In this document: positions 58,147 through 64,000 of the stretch, piece by piece | Layout of the letters: every line of letters begins with the position of its first letter | Numbering within the stretch: position 1 is the first letter of the stretch | From: Lonicera japonica | Taxonomy: Eukaryota > Streptophyta > Magnoliopsida > Dipsacales > Caprifoliaceae | Length of the DNA: 64,000 bases | NCBI GenBank assembly: GCA_021464415.1 | Contig: CM038470.1 | Span: forward strand, 32,974,122 to 33,038,121 | Direction of reading: 5' to 3' | Notes under the pieces: model-generated | Databases searched by the model: none | Seen by the model: only the letters and a program-made list of their open reading frames with translations | What the model was told of the DNA's origin: nothing | Made by a program: the position numbers and the translations under genes

Positions 58147-58589
58147 CTTTTTTTCACTCTAATTGATGGTTTTGGTTCCACTGTTGGACAATTTAATACT
58201 TTCTTTGCCTGTGTATTGTTTGTTTAATTCTTTGACGAAGCTTGTTTACATGTATCTCTTTTTTCCTTTCAGTTTTTGGGTGCCCACAAATCCAAATCTA
58301 TCCCAAAAAAAAGCCCCCTAAAAAAAATTATTTTTCAGATCCTAAAAAGAAGAAAATAGATGAAGAAGAAAAGTATTTAGATAAAGTGGTGATAGATGAA
58401 TCTGTCGCAGCTTCTTCTTTTGAACCAATGCTCTGTTTTTGTTCTACTGTCTACCAGAAACTGAGTATCACTTTCAATTCAGATTTTCGGTGAAGGGATG
58501 GTAACAGAGCATTACTTTCAATTCAATATCACTGCTGTCTAACAGGTGGTTTTACTGCTGTTGAATCTATTAAAACTACTGCTTTTTTC

Positions 58590-58715
58590 GGCAAAACGGA
58601 GAAATAGGGGATCTCAAGCCCACAAGCGCCGGCGAAACGGAGAAACAGGGGATCTCAAGCCCACAAGCACCGGCGAAATAGAGAAACAGGGGATCTCAAA
58701 CCCACCAGCACTGGC
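58590..58715. repeat. Three-copy 36-39 bp tandem repeat inside the Mutator-like element
   Basis: GGCGAAACGGAGAAACAGG and GGGATCTCAAGCCCACAAGC recur three times with small changes. Confidence 0.75.
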
Positions 58716-59095
58716 GACTCGAGACACATATACATAGGAACTAGAGATAAACCCACAAATTGAACTAAAGACGATTGAAACCCAAATCGACCAAGCTTGT
58801 TACACTAGAGATTTGGGTTCAAATTAAAATCTGAGTTCAAACAAAAAAACGAATGCAATCAAACCAAACCCAATTAGTAACTTATGCATATATATATATA
58901 TATATAGTGCTGTGGTTCGGCGGTCTTTCAACATAGATAGGTTTAATGGTGGTCCGACGGTGGTGGTGGCGATGGAGGTGTGTTGGCACTGCGGAAGTGA
59001 TGTGGTAATGTTGATGCCGGCAGTGCCTTGATGCGGAAGTGCTGTGAGAAAGAGATGAAATCCGATTTTAGAAGAATGAATAACTGAACTGAAGA

Positions 59096-59118
59096 AGAAG
59101 AAGAAGAAGAAGAAGAAC
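59096..59118. repeat. (GAA)n microsatellite
   Basis: About seven GAA units. Confidence 0.8.
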
Positions 59119-59504
59119 TTAATTGAAGAAAAATAATTTAAATCTGATTTTAGAGAAAGAATGAGGAAGTGGGTTTTAATTAGGGCTTTTAATTTGAAAT
59201 GATTTGAATATGAAGCTCAATGTTATAATTGTGAAATTTGATTTTAATTTAGATTTTTATTTAGGTGTATATTAAAGTAGAAGAAGATATTTGGGTTCTT
59301 AAGAAGAAATGAGAAGATTGGGGAAGAAAATGAAGGAGGGGAAATAAGAAGCTGGGGCAAAATCGTCCAAAAAAAGTGATTATAGACAGAATCTTCACGG
59401 AGTCAGATTTTAAGGAGTTAAGTCTAATAAAAAATTATTTTGGGGGGTTTTCTCAAATATGACTATTAACGCAGGGGGTTAAGTCAATAAACCCCAAAGT
59501 TTAA

Positions 59505-60730
59505 TACAAATTTGTTTTGCATGATATCATTATAATTTTAACAAGTATATATTCTTATATTTCACTCATAAAACTCTAAAATAACATCAAATCGACCCAA
59601 ATACATTGCAATATTTTAAAAAATAAGAAATGCAAACTTAACTTTGTATAGCCCCAAAAAAATTATCACGTGTATTTTATTAATAAATGAGTTTTAAATA
59701 TGTAATTTGTTGAAATTATTCTAAAGCAATGTCAATTAAACACTAATTTATAATAATATGCTAAAAAATATATAGTACAATCTCAATTTTGCACAAATCC
59801 ATAAAAAATTATAATTTAAAAATTTACTACAAAGTTAACTTTGCCTTTCTTTTCAAGTTTGCTCCAATATGGGCCCTTAATTTATAAAAATATTATTTCA
59901 TAATTATTTTGCAGAATTTTTTTTAAACAAATCCCATTTTTTAATATTCCGTTATAAGTATTTTTTTTTATTATGAGATTTTATTTTAGTTAATCCCACG
60001 TGAAGAGAAATTATATGTCAGCAAAGCACAAATTAACTTATGGATAATCATATATTATTTTCATCAACATTTATGCCAACTTCACCTCCACCTTATGTCA
60101 AGAGACGCAAAACAGGAGGGGGTTTGTTTTTGGTCAAGGTGGAGCTGGCAAAAGCAACAAAAGAAAGAAGGGCGCAAAAGGGGACCGCAGTTGAAAGTTC
60201 CATGTAGTGAAAAAAAGTTAAAGGAAAAAAAGGTTTGAAAGTTCCATGAAAAAGCCATCCAAAGGGGTTCAAGCTATTGGACCATCAATCTGATCACTAC
60301 ATTCTTATTCTTCTTCTTCTTCTCAAATATGTCTCTTAACTTGTCATTGCCATTCTCACTCTAATTTTTTCTTGTATTTGTAAAAATTTTAAGAAAAAAT
60401 TTATAAAACAATTACTTGAATTGGTATTTAACATGTGTTAAAATTTTATTTGTTTTTTCAAAATTTACACAAGATTTTACAAAAGTACTATTTGAGCACT
60501 TTTCTTTTAACATTCAAGTTAATTTTTTTGTAAACGTGAGTTAACACATGTGACTTACAAGTCAGTTTTTACATTACCATTAGAGATACTCTTACAAATA
60601 AAATTTTTAGATTCAGATAATAAAACAATCGTACCCTAAGTCAACTAATCACATAGTTTAAATAATATTCAATTTTACATTTATTAAATAAAAAAAATTA
60701 CAAAGTATAATATTATTTAGGCAATGAGTG
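59505..60730. other. Intergenic, no gene
   Basis: AT-rich apart from 60060-60300, where TTGAAAGTTCCATG is repeated twice. No coding motif could be recognised. Confidence 0.45.
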
Positions 60731-60735
60731 CCACA

Positions 60736-60963
60736 TGTTAAATTATATTTTATCTTATTTCCTTATTCTAGTTATTCTATTTACAATGTTATTTCCTTTC
60801 CTTATTGTATTGCTAGTAATTCTTTTATTTTCCTTATTAGATTAGTTCTTTCCTTTTTCATATTGTCTTGTAAGACTCTATAAATAGAGCTCTCCTTTTA
60901 TGTAATACAAGAATTCAATACAATCTATTCAATAATATTTGTCTCTTCTCTATAATCTTAACA
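60736..60963 (+). repeat. 5' LTR of the small element
   Basis: 228 bp with TG...CA ends. It differs from the 3' LTR at only a handful of positions and two small indels. Confidence 0.9.
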
Positions 60964-61984
60964 TGGTATTAGAGGTGTAAGATCTTCACGCCTTTTTCGT
61001 TCACCGGCAGGCAATGTATATCGTCGTCCACCGGACCTCTAAACCTCGATGTCACCCATCACATTATCTAGTCGTCTTCTTGTCATGGTAATCTTGTCAG
61101 AAATCAAACCAAAGCTAAACCCTGTCCGCTCATCCGAAATTCATTAGCCACACTGCACAAGTATCCACAATCAATCCAAAATCACCATTCATCACCGGAC
61201 CACTCTCGCCGCTTCATCAAAATCACACCTTCACTGCCATCACCAACAAACCCACTGCCATCATCGTCAACTATACAATACCGTGTGGCCAATTTTAGTT
61301 TGTCCCCTTTTTAAACCTCTTACCATATCCAAATTATCAAACCTACCAACCAAGCCACCTTCGTACCATTAATTCTAACCTACAAATCAGTAAACCAAAC
61401 GCACTACCCCCACCATCCAGATGATCAAAAATATTTGTTTTCTATTCGTATTCAGATCCAATTTTTTCTTTATTCAGACGATCCAGTTTTTTTTATAGGA
61501 GAGAGAGAAATATTATTAAACTAATTGTGTGAATTGTAATACAATTTTTCTAGTTCTAGTCAGTTTTTTTTTACTTAGATTCCAGTTTTTACTCAAATTT
61601 ACTTATATTCTAGTTTTTTACTCAAACGATCCAATTTTTTTTTCTTTTATTCAGATGATCCAATTTTTCTTTTATTAAGATGATCCAGTTTTTCTTTTCT
61701 CAGATTTTCTACCCAGATTTTTTATTGTAGTTTTTCTACTCAGACCAAATTTTCTATTCCTGTTTTCAGTTTTCTATTCATGTTCTAGTTTTTTCCAGTT
61801 TCTCTAAGATCTTCTTGTTCTAGTTTTTCAGTTTTATATTCTAATTTTTCCTGTCGGAATTCTTGAAGACTCAGTCATCCTCGTCGGCTCGCCTGCCTTG
61901 TTCGCCTACGTGATAGTTTGTTTACCTGGCTTGTCCTTTTCTAAACTCAGAATGCTCTCATAGCCTTCTTGAGTTTGAGGGGCG

Positions 61985-62210
61985 TGTTAAATTATATTTA
62001 TCTTATTTCCTTATTCTAGTTATTCTATTTACAATGTTATTTCCTTTCCTTATTGTATTGCTAGTAATTCTTTCCTTTTCCTTATTAGATTAGTTCTTTC
62101 CTTTTTCATATTGTCTTGTAGGATTCTATAAATAGAGCTCTCCTTTTATGTAATACAAGAATTCAATACAATCTATTCAATAATATTTTATCTTCTCTAT
62201 AATCTTAACA
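61985..62210 (+). repeat. 3' LTR of the small element
   Basis: 226 bp, about 97 percent identical to the 5' LTR by eye, followed by CCACA. Confidence 0.9.
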
Positions 62211-62215
62211 CCACA

Positions 62216-62604
62216 AAAAGAGGTCTCGAAGTATATGTTTGCTTATGAGTTATGATCCTTCAAAACACTGGCCGACGTTTATTATAATTGATAAGTTAGT
62301 TAGTGGTTAAACGTCAATTTATGTTATTTAAAGGTAAAGATTCAATTCCAATAACTACAAGTAATTTTTATTTCTTTTTTTTGTGAATAATTGTGAAGCT
62401 CGCAAAGGTGGAATTATTAGAAAGTAAAAATAAGACATGATACCCAAGATAGGACCTGAATAACAAAAACCTACTTCAGTAAGCTAGAAAATATACGTAT
62501 AGTCACCTCTGCCTTTTTGTAAACAGAGAGAAAAAGGGTGTGTGCAAGAGAGGATTCAGGCGGTCTTCGGAGGAGGAGAGAGTAGTACTGAGCAGTATTA
62601 AAGC
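62216..62604 (+). promoter_or_regulatory. Putative promoter and 5' UTR of a downstream gene
   Basis: Purine-rich leader-like sequence (GAGAGAAAAAGG, GGAGGAGAGAG) precedes the ATG at 62605. No clear TATA box was seen. Confidence 0.35.
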
Positions 62605-62752
62605 AATGGAAAGCATATCGGAGAGATTATTGAAACTGGAAACCCTATATTTCCCTCGCGCACTCCAATCCTCTGTTATCAATTCCTCTCAGCGCAAATC
62701 CCTTCTCCAGTTCTCCTAGACCTCCTCTCTCGTGATGTCCCTGTCTTCTCAG
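62605..62752 (+). pseudogene. First exon of an unidentified gene, frame broken
   Basis: The exon opens with ATG in AGCAATGG context and encodes MESISERLLKLETLYFPRAL, QSSVINSSQRKSLLQFS, then TAG at 62719-62721. In another frame it continues LDLLSRDVPVFS up to a donor CAG|GTATCT at 62752/62753. TTCTCCAG followed by TTCTCC just before the stop looks like an 8-base near-duplication that shifted the frame. I do not recognise the family. Either the gene is damaged, or the real start lies elsewhere and this is a leader peptide. Later exons would lie beyond 64000 or are too short to see. Confidence 0.5.
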
Positions 62753-64000
62753 GTATCTCCGTTTACATACATATATATACACACTTTTTCTTTTGGTCTC
62801 CATATTTTTAGTTGTTTTTCTCTATATTTATATTAGAATCGGCGCCACACTCAATACGCATGCAATACTAAGTAATTCTTGATTAGTGGAGTGATATACT
62901 AAAAGTCATAATTTTCTTGTTAGCATGGATATGTTATAAACTCATTTTTGCTATTTTAATGAGAATCTTTATGGGCAATGATTGTATTATATTATATATT
63001 TAAATATTATGCATATGTATATTTTATTATATATTGTAGATTGTTTGGTGTGTAGAGTATAACTTACACACAGAAGATCATATCATTTGTTCTTGTGGAA
63101 TATAAATTTATTGGTTCACGGTCTTAGATGGAATTGGACACACGTCGGTAGAATTGTAGCACCACTTTTAATAATTTATCTTGACTACAAAAAACGGTAT
63201 AATTTTAATTCGTTGTGCTAGTACACTTTGTGTGTATTGAACATGAACATTTTGGGTTAATTTTTTTATACTGACTATATAAAATAATTTAAAATCTTAT
63301 GGTTATTATGATTACTTATGCTCTTAATCTTGAAATAATTATATATATATATATATATATATATAGTGTTTGTTATTTTGACTCATTAAAAGTGAGATTC
63401 ATTTATGGATCAATAATTTTCATGAATTGAATGACGACGCTATATGTATGATAAGTATTAATTATTGATGGAATGCACATCTCGATGTAGGGATTGATGA
63501 TCGCCCTTTAAGAAGTTTATAAGTTTTGATCATGTCAAAACCTACAAGTAGATTATGTTAATTCGATATGTCAAATAAGTTAAGTGGTAGACTTAATAAT
63601 TAAGAAATTTTTTAAATATAATTGTCAGTAATTTAATTTAAATGACGGTTATCTGTAATCTTAACGTGGAGAGAATAATAAGTATTTAATAACAAGGAAC
63701 TCGAAATATAATTTTTAAAAAAGGACGAGAATGCAATTATAATCTTTTAGTGGTGTGAATTATAATTATATTTATGGAAGGAATTAATTCATAATTGAAT
63801 TAGGATTATAACTTTCCATAGGAAGGCCAAACACTTATTTCTCCTTAAGGTCCCTATCGTAGCCTTATATTTATGCCGGCCTTGTCTTTTCTTATAGAAA
63901 AAATAATTCTCATGAATTAGGGTTTGCGCCATTGAGAGAGGAGGAAGTTTTAGTGATATCGTAGTCCACACTCGGTGTAAGATTTGATGGCAGAAAGAAT
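62753..64000. other. Presumed intron or intergenic sequence to the window end
   Basis: AT-rich, with a (TA)n run at 63341-63364. Positions 63830-63990 are less AT-rich, but no exon or LTR ends could be confirmed. Confidence 0.35.

Larger units (their letters stand above)
57787..59495. mobile_element. Mutator-like element (non-autonomous, possible Pack-MULE)
   Basis: Long terminal inverted repeats, 57787-57933 and 59350-59495, share GGGTTTATTGACTTAACCCC, CTGCG, TTTGAGAAAACCCCCCAAA and TTTTTTTGGAC. The 9-bp duplication AAAGTTTAA is exact at 57778-57786 and 59496-59504, diagnostic of Mutator-type elements. There is no transposase. The interior is richer in GC than the surroundings and has coding-like pieces (see next entries). 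Confidence 0.92.
60736..62210 (+). mobile_element. Small non-coding LTR retrotransposon (TRIM/SMART-like)
   Basis: LTRs 60736-60963 (228 bp) and 61985-62210 (226 bp) begin TGTTAAATTATATTT and end TATAATCTTAACA, with CTATAAATAGAGC boxes. The CCACA duplication flanks the whole (60731-60735, 62211-62215). TGGTATTAGAGG at 60964-60975 is a PBS with two changes from the tRNA-Met complement. GAGTTTGAGGGGCG before the right LTR is a polypurine tract. The 1021-bp interior encodes no protein and has degenerate CAGATGATCCAGTTTTT repeats at 61440-61760. Confidence 0.92.

Overview
The window is nuclear DNA of a flowering plant, probably a eudicot. It is AT-rich, has GT-AG introns, long intergenic stretches packed with plant transposons (copia LTR elements, an L1-type LINE, SINEs, MITEs, and CACTA, hAT and Mutator-like elements), and a 100-N assembly gap at 49278-49377. 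No bacterial, organellar or rRNA features were seen. The species cannot be named from the sequence.

Two genes can be modelled from start to stop. An F-box gene matching plant SKIP31 runs on the + strand in nine exons over 30575-40987 (326 aa). A two-exon glycine/proline-rich (GRP A3-like) gene runs on the + strand at 45465-46888 (165 aa), with a long intron in its 5' leader. A third, unidentified + strand gene seems to begin at 62605; only its first exon is visible and its reading frame is broken.

Layout. 1-9.5 kb: no gene; a CACTA-like element, three Au-like SINEs and Tourist/Harbinger-type MITEs. 9.5-23.2 kb: a nest of LTR elements, comprising a 5' LTR plus decayed gag/protease of a SIRE-like copia (+), two related LTR-like segments, a decayed copia on the - strand, and a solo SIRE-like LTR. 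23.9-26.7 kb: a tandem array of about 119-bp units, arranged in trimers and flanked by direct repeats. 26.8-30.1 kb: a 5'-truncated LINE with target-site duplication and poly(A). 30.3-41.0 kb: the SKIP31-like gene, whose introns carry a minisatellite, a hAT MITE, a Tourist MITE, tRNA-related repeats and an antisense coding-like fragment. 43.4-46.9 kb: the GRP gene, with a Stowaway MITE in its coding intron. 47-54.4 kb: hAT MITE, assembly gap and foldback elements. 54.5-57.1 kb: a structurally complete copia-type element with only a gag/protease ORF. 57.8-59.5 kb: a Mutator-like element with long TIRs and possible captured gene pieces. 60.7-62.2 kb: a small non-coding LTR element. 62.5-64 kb: start of the third gene.

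The genes do not form one pathway: SKIP31 is predicted to be the substrate adaptor of an SCF ubiquitin ligase, and the GRP is a small repetitive protein of uncertain role. The most unusual signals are (i) arrays of short dyad-symmetric motifs just upstream of the TATA box in LTRs of three unrelated families, (ii) the period-three higher-order repeat at 24.28-26.4 kb, (iii) the gag-only LTR element with altered zinc-knuckle and protease residues, and (iv) long RNA-hairpin-capable inverted repeats, one of them inside a SKIP31 intron.
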